A stretch of 64,000 nucleotides of DNA, taken from contig NZ_WBKI01000003.1 of the NCBI RefSeq assembly GCF_008830365.1, forward strand, positions 186,001 through 250,000, given 5' to 3'. The notes beneath the pieces are model-generated. The model saw nothing but the letters and a program-made list of their open reading frames with translations, ran no database searches and was not told the origin of the DNA. The stretch comes from Serratia proteamaculans. GTDB lineage: Bacteria > Pseudomonadota > Gammaproteobacteria > Enterobacterales > Enterobacteriaceae. The position numbers and the translations under genes were made by a program. This document shows positions 51,646-62,335 of this stretch, one piece after another. The first letter of the stretch is position 1. Each line of letters begins with the position of its first letter.

Positions 51646-51930
51646 TCAGCCCAGATTGAAGTTCAGACCGATCGCGGCCAATCCGCCGGCCAGTGCCATG
51701 CAGGAAGGCAACAACAGGTAGTGTCGCCAGCGACTGTTGAACAGCATCACCAATGTGGCCAGCATAGCGATCACAATCAGCGTGCGCAGTTGCATCATAT
51801 CCAGGTTGATCAATGCCAGTAACGGCATCAAGGCGCATGGCAGTAAAACGCCCCAGGCGCTGGCCAAACGGTTGCCGAGGCACCAACTGACGCCCCACAA
51901 TCCACACGCGGTAATCATGGCTGCAATCAT
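51646..51930 (-). CDS. yjjZ: DUF1435 membrane protein (YjjZ-like)
   Basis: 94-aa hydrophobic protein with three or more membrane segments, function unknown. Position next to the leu tRNAs and size fit E. coli YjjZ. I start at ATG 51930 because the longer frame to 51978 runs through a Fur-box-like sequence; the shorter start leaves that box 20 bp upstream, as an operator. Iron-repressed expression is inferred. Confidence 0.75.
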   Translation of the reverse strand: MIAAMITACGLWGVSWCLGNRLASAWGVLLPCALMPLLALINLDMMQLRTLIVIAMLATLVMLFNSRWRHYLLLPSCMALAGGLAAIGLNFNLG

Positions 51931-51950
51931 GATAACCCTACCCTTCAAGT

Positions 51951-51969
51951 GATAATGAGAACCAATATC
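51951..51969 (-). promoter_or_regulatory. Fur box upstream of yjjZ
   Basis: GATAATGAGAACCAATATC matches the 19-bp Fur consensus GATAATGATAATCATTATC at 16 of 19 positions. It lies 20 bp before the yjjZ start. Confidence 0.8.
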
Positions 51970-52193
51970 ATATACCACTTTTTTTCACTGCGCATCATTT
52001 TCGCCGCAACAACCAAACCCGGATGACACAGCGGTTGAAAAATGATAGTTTGCCATAAGAAAATTCTTAGTCTTATTCGCATGTTAATAATCACAATCTA
52101 CAACCATACAATGCGGGTGTTTAATTCACACCAACAGAATTTTTCGCAACCTTAATTTTTCGACAGATCGATATTGTAAAGAGTGAACCCCGT

Positions 52194-53267
52194 ATGAACG
52201 CGCGTTCTTATCAGGAACTGCTGAACAGCAAACACCGCTTATCATTATTTTTATTTTTATTGATGAACGCTGCCTCTTCCGTATTTACTTTATTAGTCCC
52301 ATTTCAAAACAAACCCGCTTTTACCCTACCTTTAATAGGTATACCGCTATTTTGTCTGGCAGCACTGTTATTTACCCTGCAGTCTCCGCGGTTATACGTC
52401 AAAAAACTGAATCTATTTTCCTGCGTGCTCGGCCTGCTGTGGGCGGCGCATATTTACCTTAAAAGTCAGCACTGTGCGCCGAACAATCAAAGTTTTCTAT
52501 TAATTAGTCTGTTCAGTATGTTCTTTATCAGTGCCATTGCCTTGACCGATAACTTTATCGCCTTTTGCCTGCATGCCGTTCCATCAGCATTAGTCATTCT
52601 ATTACTCGACGGCATGCACAATACCATGCGGATTGTATTCACTACGCTCTTGCCAATTATCGCATTCTCCATCCATCACCTGATGCTCAAACGCAGCGAA
52701 CTCTTTACTCAAACGCTGGTGGCGAATCTGTATAACGAACGGGACAGATTCAGCAATTTAAGCATGATCGACCCCTTAACCGGGCTTTATAACCGCCGTG
52801 GTCTGGAGAATAAAATCACTATGTTGCCGACGCCTCCGTCGGACTGTCATTTCGTGGTGTTGCTCGATATCGATCACTTCAAGGCTTATAACGATAGCTA
52901 TGGTCACACCATGGGTGACCAGGCGCTGGTGCAGGTGGCCATCGCTATCCGCGATTCGGTGCGTTCGCGCGATATCGTGGTGCGCTACGGCGGGGAAGAG
53001 TTCCTGGTGCTGCTGACCAATGTGAGTGAGGATTACGCCACCCAGGTGGCTGAAAGGGTGCGGCAGCGGGTGCAGGAACTAAAAATTCCCCATCGCTTTA
53101 ACCAATTTGAAACCACCACAGTCACGCTCAGTGCAGGGATTTCCGCGCTGAACAAGCTGGATGTCGCCTCGGCGATCCGGGCGGCCGACGCCGCGTTATA
53201 TCAGGCGAAAAACAACGGGCGCAATAATATTCAGCTGGCACCCAGCATTCAGCCCGCCGCTGTGTGA
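52194..53267 (+). CDS. Membrane diguanylate cyclase (GGDEF)
   Basis: 357-aa protein with six hydrophobic segments in the first ~170 residues (MASE-type membrane sensor, not recognised precisely) and a C-terminal GGDEF domain from about 180. The active site reads GGEEF at 266-270, an active variant, with an I-site RSRD at 257-260, so product inhibition is expected. Neighbours give no sign of the signal. Its upstream 215 bp is AT-rich, with GTAAAGAGTGAACCCCGT before the ATG and a poor ribosome site. Confidence 0.92.
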   Translation: MNARSYQELLNSKHRLSLFLFLLMNAASSVFTLLVPFQNKPAFTLPLIGIPLFCLAALLFTLQSPRLYVKKLNLFSCVLGLLWAAHIYLKSQHCAPNNQSFLLISLFSMFFISAIALTDNFIAFCLHAVPSALVILLLDGMHNTMRIVFTTLLPIIAFSIHHLMLKRSELFTQTLVANLYNERDRFSNLSMIDPLTGLYNRRGLENKITMLPTPPSDCHFVVLLDIDHFKAYNDSYGHTMGDQALVQVAIAIRDSVRSRDIVVRYGGEEFLVLLTNVSEDYATQVAERVRQRVQELKIPHRFNQFETTTVTLSAGISALNKLDVASAIRAADAALYQAKNNGRNNIQLAPSIQPAAV

Positions 53268-53284
53268 GCCGGCGGGCAGTGAGC

Positions 53285-54514
53285 TTAGCGACGGCGCTGC
53301 TGCAGACCGTAAACAAATACCACGGCGAAGCACAGTAGCGGCAGGAAATACGACAACGCGGTGCTGTAGCGATCCGCCAGTGCCCCCATAAAGTAAGGCA
53401 TGATGGCACCGCCAACGATCGCCATGATCATAAAGGAACTGGCGCGCTTGGTGTGTTTACCCATGTTTTTCACCCCGAGGGCGAAAATGGTCGGGAACAT
53501 GATCGACATAAAGAAGAATACGGCGATCAGCGCCACTACCGAGATCCCATCCATACTGAGCATGACCACACCGCACAGCACAATGTTAACCAGCGAGTAA
53601 ATCATCAGCAGCGTGGCCGGCTTGACCCTGCCCATCAGCCAGGTGCTGAAGAAGCGCCCCACCATAAAGCAAATCATGGCGATGGAGAGCAAATAGGACG
53701 CGCTTTGGTTGGAAACATCGCTCCAGTGTTCGGTGGCGTAGTTAATAAAGAACGCACCGACCCCGACCTGTGCCGCCACGTAGAAGAACTGGGTAATCAC
53801 GCCGCCAACAAAGTGCTTGTGCTGCCAAAGCCCCTGGGCAATTTCACCGTGCTCCGGTTGCTCTTCCTCGCGAATGTCCGGCAAGCGGGTGCGGCTGAAT
53901 AAAAAGGCAATCAGCAGTACCAGCACGGCGATCGCCACATAGGTCATCTTCACCGCACTTTGGTCACCGCTGCTCGGCCCCTGGGTGGCAGAGAAAAACA
54001 GCGTACCGCCGATCATCGGGCCGATAAACTGCCCTAATCCGTTAAACGACTGGGACAGGTTCAGCCGCCGTTCGGCCCCCTGTGCGTCCCCCAATACCGT
54101 GGCATAAGGGTTGGCTGCAGTTTCCAGGCAACCCAGCCCGCAGGCAATCACAAACAGCGCGAACAGGAACATGCCAAAACTGTTGGCGGAGGCCGCCGGT
54201 ACAAACAGCAATGCCCCCAACGCATACAGGCACAGCCCGATCAGAATGCCGGCCTTGTAGCCTTTCTTGTCCATAAAATAGCCGGCGGGCAGCGCCACCA
54301 GGAAGTAGGCACCAAAATACGCCGCCTGTAATAATCCCGATTGCGCTTTGGTAACGTGCAGGGTTTCCTGAAAGTGTTTATTTAATACGTCCAACAGGCC
54401 ATACGACAGCCCCCACATAAAGAACAGGCTGGTAACCAAAATAAAAGCCCAGCGCAGATTGGCCGTCGCCTTGGCGCCCACCTGAGGGGGGGCAGCAGTT
54501 TTTTCAGCAAGCAT
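53285..54514 (-). CDS. fucP: L-fucose permease (FucP-family MFS)
   Basis: Proton symporter of the FHS group of MFS sugar transporters, 409 aa with twelve hydrophobic segments. Shared with E. coli FucP are AGxLQAAYFGAYF, YKAGILIGLCLYALGALLF and CGLGCLETAANPYATVLG. It is the last gene of the fucose oxidation cluster, 33 bp after the mutarotase. Related permeases carry other sugars, so fucose is inferred from the enzymes beside it. Confidence 0.88.
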   Translation of the reverse strand: MLAEKTAAPPQVGAKATANLRWAFILVTSLFFMWGLSYGLLDVLNKHFQETLHVTKAQSGLLQAAYFGAYFLVALPAGYFMDKKGYKAGILIGLCLYALGALLFVPAASANSFGMFLFALFVIACGLGCLETAANPYATVLGDAQGAERRLNLSQSFNGLGQFIGPMIGGTLFFSATQGPSSGDQSAVKMTYVAIAVLVLLIAFLFSRTRLPDIREEEQPEHGEIAQGLWQHKHFVGGVITQFFYVAAQVGVGAFFINYATEHWSDVSNQSASYLLSIAMICFMVGRFFSTWLMGRVKPATLLMIYSLVNIVLCGVVMLSMDGISVVALIAVFFFMSIMFPTIFALGVKNMGKHTKRASSFMIMAIVGGAIMPYFMGALADRYSTALSYFLPLLCFAVVFVYGLQQRRR

Positions 54515-54547
54515 TGATATATCCTCGGTAGGGTAACGATGTCAGTG

Positions 54548-56521
<1,974 letters not shown>

Positions 56522-56535
56522 GGCCTGTTGCCCGT

Positions 56536-57813
56536 TCAACCGCGGAACCGGTATTGTTCGAGCGACGCCGCATGCATCTCAATCGAATAACCGGGATTGA
56601 GCGGCGGCATGTAGGCCGCTCCCTTGACCTCACAAGGGTGGACAAAATGTTCATGCAGATGATCGACGTATTCGATCACCCGGCCGTCGTGGGTACCGGC
56701 AATGCACAGATAGTCGATCATCGACAGATGCTGAACGTATTCGCACAATCCCACTCCCCCGGCATGCGGGCACACCGGCAGCTGGTATTTGGCCGCCATC
56801 AGCATCACCGCCAGTACTTCGTTGACGCCACCAAGACGGCAGGCATCTATCTGCACCACGTCAATCGCCTCGCGCATGATGAACTGCTTGAACATGATGC
56901 GGTTTTGACACATCTCACCGGTGGCCACCTTGACCGGATGCACCCCTTCGCGGATACGGCGATGCCCTTCCACGTCGTCCGGGCTGGTCGGTTCTTCGAT
57001 AAACCAGGGTTTGGCGAATGCCAGATGCTTCACCCAGGGAATGGCGTCGTTGACTTCCCACACCTGATTGGCATCGATCATCAGTTGACGATCGGGGCCG
57101 ATTACCTCGCGGGCAATGCGCACCCGGCGGATATCATCTTCCAGATCGCGTCCCACCTTCAGCTTCAGGTAAGAGAAACCGGCATCGACCGCTTCCTGAC
57201 ACAGCCGGCGCAGCTTGTCGTCCGGATAGCCCAGCCAGCCGGCGGAAGTGGTATAGCAGGGGTAACCCTCCTGCAGCAGCCGCTCCAGGCGCTGTTCTTT
57301 GCCCTGCGCCCGTTGTCTGAGCAGGGTGAGCGCTTCCTGCGGAGTAATGCAGTCGGTGATGTAGCGAAAATCAATGCAACGCACCAGCTCCTCGGGAGTC
57401 ATCTCGGCCACCAGCCGCCACACCGGCTTGCCCTCGGCTTTGGCCCATAGATCCCAAACCGCATTGATCACCGCCCCGGTCGCCAGGTGGATCGCTCCCT
57501 TGTCCGGGCCGATCCAGCGCAACTGGCTGTCACTGGTAAAACACCGCCAGAAAGCGCCCATATCGGCGGCGATCTCTTCCAGCGACACCCCGACGATCTG
57601 ATGCTCCAGCGCGCGGATCGCCGCGCAGCAGATCTCATTGCCGCGGCCAATGGTAAAGGTCAGCCCGTGTCCACTCAGATCGTCGCGATCGGTCTCCAGG
57701 ATCACGTAGGCAGCGGAGTAATCCGGATCCGGATTCATCGCGTCGGATCCGTCCAGCGCCAGCGAGGTGGGGAAGCGGATATCTTCAACCCGCAGTGCGG
57801 TAATCTTCGTCAT
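56536..57813 (-). CDS. L-fuconate dehydratase (enolase superfamily)
   Basis: 425-aa enolase-superfamily enzyme removing water from L-fuconate to give 2-keto-3-deoxy-L-fuconate. Catalytic KxK at about 217-219 (LKLKVGRD), metal ligands D247 (DANQVW), E273 (IEEPTSPDD) and E300 (ATGEMCQNR), and catalytic His near 350 (CPHAGGVGLCEY). The N-terminal DIRFPTSLALDGSDAMNPDPDYSAAYV is characteristic of FucD rather than rhamnonate dehydratase. ATG 57813 has GGGGAG upstream. This is the gene that best fixes the pathway as fucose. Confidence 0.93.
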   Translation of the reverse strand: MTKITALRVEDIRFPTSLALDGSDAMNPDPDYSAAYVILETDRDDLSGHGLTFTIGRGNEICCAAIRALEHQIVGVSLEEIAADMGAFWRCFTSDSQLRWIGPDKGAIHLATGAVINAVWDLWAKAEGKPVWRLVAEMTPEELVRCIDFRYITDCITPQEALTLLRQRAQGKEQRLERLLQEGYPCYTTSAGWLGYPDDKLRRLCQEAVDAGFSYLKLKVGRDLEDDIRRVRIAREVIGPDRQLMIDANQVWEVNDAIPWVKHLAFAKPWFIEEPTSPDDVEGHRRIREGVHPVKVATGEMCQNRIMFKQFIMREAIDVVQIDACRLGGVNEVLAVMLMAAKYQLPVCPHAGGVGLCEYVQHLSMIDYLCIAGTHDGRVIEYVDHLHEHFVHPCEVKGAAYMPPLNPGYSIEMHAASLEQYRFRG

Positions 57814-57827
57814 GGCAGTGCTCCCCA

Positions 57828-58673
57828 TCAGGCTTGTACGGTTGTTTGATGCTGTTCACCCAAACCTTCAATCCCCAGGCGCATCGTCTGCCCGGCCTTC
57901 AGGTAGACCGGCGTTGGCTTCTGCCCCATGCCGACACCCGGTGGCGTGCCGGTAGAGATCACATCGCCCGGCTGCAGGCTCATAAAGCGGCTCAGATAGC
58001 TGATGATTTGGGGAATGCGGAAGATCATGGTGCTGGTGTTGCCGTCTTGATAGCGCTTGCCGTCCACCTCCAGCCACAGATTCAGGCTATGGGGATCGGC
58101 AATTTCATCGGCGGTCACCAACCAGGGGCCGGTGGGGCCAAAGGTGTCGCACCCCTTGCCCTTGTCCCAGGTGCCGCCGCGTTCGATCTGGAATTCACGC
58201 TCCGAGACGTCGTTAATCACGCAGTAGCCGGCGACGTGCTGCATCGCGTCCTGCTCGCTGATATAGCGTCCGCCCTGACCAATGATCACGCCCAGCTCCA
58301 CCTCCCAGTCGGTCTTGAGCGAGTCACGCGGAATTTGCACCTGATCGTTAGGCCCCACCACCGCGCTGGTCCACTTGCTGAACACCACCGGCTCAGAAGG
58401 GATCGCCGCGCCGGTTTCCGCCGCATGATCGGCATAATTCAGACCAATGCAGATAAATTTGCCGATGTGGCCCACGCATGGCCCCAAACGCGGCTGTCCG
58501 GCCACCGTCGGCAGTTGGTTGATGTCCAGCACGCGCAGCTTGTCCAAAGCGTCGGGCAACAGTGCCTCACCGCGCAGATCGGCGATATGCTGTGAAAGGT
58601 CACGGATCTGCCCCTGACTGTCTAATATTCCCGGACGTTCCTGCCCCGGTGCGCCATAGCGTAAAAGTTTCAT
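57828..58673 (-). CDS. 2,4-diketo-3-deoxy-L-fuconate hydrolase (FAH family)
   Basis: 281-aa fumarylacetoacetate hydrolase-fold enzyme expected to split the diketo acid to pyruvate and L-lactate. Family signatures GLNYADHA, FSKWTSAVVGP, WEVELGVIIGQGG (metal Glu residues), FGPTGPWLV and ISTGTPPGVGMG are present. Start MKLLRYGAPG (58673) is preferred over 58709. It precedes the dehydratase by 14 bp. FAH proteins are often labelled ureidoglycolate lyase; the neighbours argue against that. Confidence 0.87.
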   Translation of the reverse strand: MKLLRYGAPGQERPGILDSQGQIRDLSQHIADLRGEALLPDALDKLRVLDINQLPTVAGQPRLGPCVGHIGKFICIGLNYADHAAETGAAIPSEPVVFSKWTSAVVGPNDQVQIPRDSLKTDWEVELGVIIGQGGRYISEQDAMQHVAGYCVINDVSEREFQIERGGTWDKGKGCDTFGPTGPWLVTADEIADPHSLNLWLEVDGKRYQDGNTSTMIFRIPQIISYLSRFMSLQPGDVISTGTPPGVGMGQKPTPVYLKAGQTMRLGIEGLGEQHQTTVQA

Positions 58674-58727
58674 CCTGTCCTCACTGTAGAAAAATGTGTC
58701 GGGCGTCACTGCCTGGAGTTCCGGGCC

Positions 58728-59468
58728 TCAGTTGCTCCAGCCACCGTCAATAATCTGCACCGTACCTGTGGTATAGGAACTGGCGTCGGACGCCAGATAG
58801 AGCGCCAACTGGGCAATCTCACCGGTGGTACCGATGCGGCCAATCGGCTGGCGGGCCACAAACGCCTGATACACCTCTTCTTCGCTGCAGCCCTGCTCAC
58901 GCGCCTGTTCGGCAATACGCTGGCGCAGCGACGGTGATTCCACCGTGCCGGGACAAATGGCGTTACACCGGATACCCTGAGTGACGTAATCCGCCGCCAC
59001 TGAACGCGTCAGGCCAATCACCGCCGCCTTGCTGGCGCTGTAAGCGAAGCGGTTCGGCACCCCTTTCACGCTGGAAGCGACCGACGACATGTTGATAATC
59101 GAACCGTTTTTGCGCGCCAGCATGCCGGGCAAGAAGGCACGGATCATGTGGAACATCGCCGTCACATTAAGATCGAGGGCAAACGCCCACTGCTCTTCGC
59201 TACACTCGAGGATCGAGCCGCTGTGTACCACACCGGCGCAGTTGAACAGCACGTCTATCGGCCCCAGGGTTTCCGCCGCCGCGGCGATTGCCGCGGTATC
59301 GGTCACGTTCAGCGTCATCGGTCGAATACCGGGCAGCCCCTGCAGTTGTTCGGTGTTGATATCGGTGGCGATCACCTCGGCGCCCGCATCGGCAAACAGC
59401 CTGGCGGTACTGAAGCCAATCCCCTGTCCAGCGGCGGTGATCAGCACGCGTTTTCCAGTTAAATTCAT
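58728..59468 (-). CDS. 2-keto-3-deoxy-L-fuconate dehydrogenase (SDR)
   Basis: 246-aa short-chain dehydrogenase oxidising the C4 hydroxyl of 2-keto-3-deoxy-L-fuconate. TAAGQGIG (11-18), NCAG (76-79), Y143 and K147 (YSASK), and a C-terminal DGGWSN. It resembles the DHRS6/BDH2 subgroup, which includes the Xanthomonas fuconate-pathway enzyme. First gene of the leftward fucose operon, facing the GntR regulator across 235 bp. Confidence 0.85.
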   Translation of the reverse strand: MNLTGKRVLITAAGQGIGFSTARLFADAGAEVIATDINTEQLQGLPGIRPMTLNVTDTAAIAAAAETLGPIDVLFNCAGVVHSGSILECSEEQWAFALDLNVTAMFHMIRAFLPGMLARKNGSIINMSSVASSVKGVPNRFAYSASKAAVIGLTRSVAADYVTQGIRCNAICPGTVESPSLRQRIAEQAREQGCSEEEVYQAFVARQPIGRIGTTGEIAQLALYLASDASSYTTGTVQIIDGGWSN

Positions 59469-59480
59469 TTTCGCTCCCTT

Positions 59481-59535
59481 GGCCTAAAGGCCTAATGGTC
59501 AGGCCATTAACGGCGTTTAAAGGTCGGACCTTTAA
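59481..59535. promoter_or_regulatory. Paired palindromic operators of the fucose cluster
   Basis: Two related palindromes in the divergent region: TAATGGTCAGGCCATTA (59493-59509, one mismatch) and TTAAAGGTCGGACCTTTAA (59517-59535, perfect). Both have the GGTC-N-G(A/G)CC form favoured by FadR-subfamily GntR regulators; their centres (59501 and 59526) are 25 bp apart. A third, GGCCT-AA-AGGCC, lies at 59481-59492. They lie 13-67 bp from the start of the first fucose gene. Confidence 0.78.
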
Positions 59536-59703
59536 CATGACAAAATACGCTTTACGCGTTATGGTTTGGTGAGAATGTTATGAGACACACTTAAAACAGC
59601 ATTTTGATTAACCAATTTTTTACACTTGAATAACGATTACTCAAGCGGCTTGAGCAATATTTGTGCGCAGCATCACTTAACTTCGAACAGCCTAAGGTAA
59701 AAA

Positions 59704-60462
59704 ATGCCGATCACCAGACTGGAAAACCCTCGTATTTACAGGCAGATAGCTGATCAACTGAAACGGCTCATCGATAATAATGAATTTCCACCAGGCAGTC
59801 GCCTGCCGTCTGAGCGGGATCTGGCCCAGCAGTTACAGGTCAGCCGGGCCTCCGTGCGTGAGGCGCTGATCGCACTCGAAGTGATTGGTCTGGTGGATGT
59901 CAAAGTCGGCAATGGGGTGATCGTCCGGGCGCAGACGCCGGTAATGATTTCGCAGGAACCGGTGATGGCACAGGCCGGGCGCGGTCAGTGGTCGGAAATC
60001 GACGATGAGCTGAATATCGAGCTGGATTTTAATGCCGAGCTGCCGCCCTTCTCACTGCTGCAAACCCGCCTGTTGATCGAACCGGAAACCGCCGCGCTGG
60101 CCGCCCGCCATGCTACTGACCAGGAGCTGGCAGGCATCCGTGCCGCCTACGAACAAAACTGCCGTGATAACCGTGAAGGATCGGCCACCCACCCCGGCGA
60201 CCGGCTGTTCCATATCCGCATCGCCCAGGCCAGCGGCAACCCGGCCTACGCCTTTATCATCGGCCACCTGCTCGGCCACCGCTATGGCAGCATGTTCCGC
60301 GTACTGCAGCGCAACTATACGCCGGACGATATGTCGCACCGTTCTGAGCAGGAACATCAGGCCATTTTAACGGCGATCGAAGCGCGTGACGTGCGCGGTG
60401 CGCGCAAGGCGATGAAAGCCCATCTGGATCAGGTGATCGCCATTTTCACCCGCGCACAGTAA
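59704..60462 (+). CDS. GntR/FadR-family regulator of the fucose cluster
   Basis: 252-aa regulator. N-terminal winged helix-turn-helix (LPSERDLAQQLQVSRASVREALIALE, about 39-65) and a C-terminal FCD helical effector domain, with metal/ligand histidines in RLFHIRIA, GHLLGHRYG and EQEHQAIL. It is divergent from the fucose operon with palindromes between, so it is the probable repressor, relieved by a pathway acid such as fuconate or its keto-deoxy derivative (inference). Ribosome site AAGGTAAAA is modest. Confidence 0.88.
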   Translation: MPITRLENPRIYRQIADQLKRLIDNNEFPPGSRLPSERDLAQQLQVSRASVREALIALEVIGLVDVKVGNGVIVRAQTPVMISQEPVMAQAGRGQWSEIDDELNIELDFNAELPPFSLLQTRLLIEPETAALAARHATDQELAGIRAAYEQNCRDNREGSATHPGDRLFHIRIAQASGNPAYAFIIGHLLGHRYGSMFRVLQRNYTPDDMSHRSEQEHQAILTAIEARDVRGARKAMKAHLDQVIAIFTRAQ

Positions 60463-60622
60463 GTCGATTCGGCATCATCAGGGCGGCGAAAAATTATTTA
60501 TCAAACCGCTCTTTTTTCCACATGCAGCCAGGGCCGAGGCACATTACACTGACAACAGATAAGACCGGGTCATACTGCGGCCACGGCCTCTCCCTGTTGC
60601 CTTTTAAAATGGATAACGACCG

Positions 60623-61765
60623 TTGAAGAACTCTTTCTCCGCTTCATTGCTGGCGCTGAGCCTGTGTGCCGCCCCGCTGGCCGCACAGGCCGCCGCACCG
60701 CAGCTGGCCTCGCAAATTGTCGACCAGTATGCCGAACATATTTTCTACAACAGCGGTGCCACCGGGATGGCACTGGTGGTGATCGACGGTAATCAGGTGG
60801 TTAACCGCAGTTTTGGCGACACCAAACCCGGCAATAATCTGCGCCCGCGCCCGGATTCCCTGATCCGCATCGCCTCTATCACCAAGCTAATGACCAGCGA
60901 AGTGATGGTCAAGATGGCGGCAGAAGGCCGGGTCAAGCTCAGCGATCCGCTGCGCAAATATGCCCCGCAAGGCGCTTACGTCCCGGCTTATAACACTCGC
61001 CAACCGATCACGTTACTGAACCTGGCAACCCACACCAGCGCACTGCCGCGTGAACAACCGGGCAAGAAGCCGCCGAAAACACCGGTTTTTACCTGGCCGA
61101 CCAAGGCACAGCGCTGGCAGTGGCTGGAACATGCCAACGTCGCGGTGCCACCGGGCGTACGTGCCTCTTATTCCAACCTGGCGTATGACCTGCTGGCCGA
61201 CGCGCTGTCGCGTGCGGCGGGCAAACCCTACAGCGCCCTGCTGAAAGAAAAGATCACCGCACCGCTCGGCATGGTCGACACCACTCTCACCCCAAGTGCC
61301 GAACAGTGCTCACGCCTGATGGTGGCTTCAGCCGGCCCCAGCGCCTGCCGTGATACCACTGCCGCGGCCGGCAGCGGCGGCGTTTACTCCACGCCGCGCG
61401 ACATGCAGCGCTGGATGCAGCAGTTCCTGACCTCCAATGTTTCCGGCTCACGTAAATCGACCGCCGCCAGCGAACAGACCATGTATTTCCAGCGTAACGA
61501 TCTGGTGTCGCTAAAAGGCATGGACGTCCCGGGTGAAGCCAGCGCGCTGGGGCTGGGCTGGGTGTATATGGCACCGAACGGTGAGTTGCCGGGGATTATT
61601 CAGAAAACCGGCGGGGGTGGCGGCTTTATTACCTATATGGCGATGATCCCGCAAAAAAACGTCGGGGTATTTGTGGTGGTGACCCGCTCGGAACTAAGCA
61701 AATTCACCAACATGAGCGATCCGGTGAACCGGCTGGTAAGTGATTTGGCGGCGAATAAAAGTTAA
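60623..61765 (+). CDS. ampH: D-Ala-D-Ala carboxypeptidase/endopeptidase AmpH
   Basis: Periplasmic class-C beta-lactamase-fold peptidase acting on peptidoglycan in recycling. The 380-aa precursor has a signal peptide (about 1-23, ending AQA), S85-I-T-K88 as SxxK, Y183-S-N and K328-T-G. GIIQKTGGGGGFITYMAMIPQKN is nearly as in E. coli AmpH when recalled. The only start in frame is TTG at 60623; no strong ribosome site precedes it. Not linked here to an ampR gene. Confidence 0.93.
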   Translation: MKNSFSASLLALSLCAAPLAAQAAAPQLASQIVDQYAEHIFYNSGATGMALVVIDGNQVVNRSFGDTKPGNNLRPRPDSLIRIASITKLMTSEVMVKMAAEGRVKLSDPLRKYAPQGAYVPAYNTRQPITLLNLATHTSALPREQPGKKPPKTPVFTWPTKAQRWQWLEHANVAVPPGVRASYSNLAYDLLADALSRAAGKPYSALLKEKITAPLGMVDTTLTPSAEQCSRLMVASAGPSACRDTTAAAGSGGVYSTPRDMQRWMQQFLTSNVSGSRKSTAASEQTMYFQRNDLVSLKGMDVPGEASALGLGWVYMAPNGELPGIIQKTGGGGGFITYMAMIPQKNVGVFVVVTRSELSKFTNMSDPVNRLVSDLAANKS

Positions 61766-61770
61766 CGCCA

Positions 61771-61796
61771 TGGGGCGCAGCGGTGAGCTGCGCCCA
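61771..61796. repeat. GGGCGCAG palindrome, copy 3
   Basis: TGGGGCGCAGC-GGTGA-GCTGCGCCCA between the convergent ampH and hpaC genes: same core as the copies at 30612 and 35305, with one bulged G. Confidence 0.72.
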
Positions 61797-61802
61797 TTAT
61801 AG

Positions 61803-62318
61803 TCAGGCCAGAGCCAGTCTTTCGTGCATCACCGGATGGAAGTTGCGCTTGAAGTAGATCAGCCCGTTGCCGGCAGCGCTTACCACGATCTGGCGGATCT
61901 GCACCAGATACACCTGATGGGTGCCGATGCTCTGGATCTGCTCGATCTCCCCTTCCAGGCTGGCCAGCGTGTTACGCAGCACCGGCTGCCCCAGTGTGCC
62001 GTTCTGCCAGTCATCCAGACGAAAACGCTCTTCCATGCTGACCTCGGTCATACCGGCAAAGTGGCGTGCCATCAGCTCCTGCTCATGGTTCAACACGTTG
62101 ACGCACAGCCGCTGATTGGCCTGAAATACCGGGTTCATCGCGCTGTTGCGGTTTATGCACACCAGCAGCGTCGGTGGTGTATCGGTCACCGAGCACACCG
62201 CGGTGGCAGTGATACCACAGCGCCCTGCCGGGCCGTCGGTTGTGACGATATTCACCGCTGCGGACAGGCTGGCCATGGCGTCGCGAAACAGCAGACGGTG
62301 TTCATTTTCCTGAGACAT
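61803..62318 (-). CDS. hpaC: 4-hydroxyphenylacetate 3-monooxygenase reductase HpaC
   Basis: NADH:flavin oxidoreductase that feeds reduced FAD/FMN to HpaB. The 171-aa protein has the flavin-reductase fold with FRDAMASLSAAVNIVTTDG, GITATAVCSVTDTPPTLLVCIN and the C-terminal GTHQVYLVQI. Start MSQENEH (62318) has AAGGAGGT upstream, the best ribosome site of this region. Immediately downstream of hpaB (17-bp gap). Confidence 0.94.
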   Translation of the reverse strand: MSQENEHRLLFRDAMASLSAAVNIVTTDGPAGRCGITATAVCSVTDTPPTLLVCINRNSAMNPVFQANQRLCVNVLNHEQELMARHFAGMTEVSMEERFRLDDWQNGTLGQPVLRNTLASLEGEIEQIQSIGTHQVYLVQIRQIVVSAAGNGLIYFKRNFHPVMHERLALA

Positions 62319-62335
62319 ACAAACCTCCTTGCGGA

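Noticed and set aside
57828-58673. Ureidoglycolate lyase
   Set aside because: Common label for FAH proteins, but no allantoin genes are nearby, while all fucose steps are.
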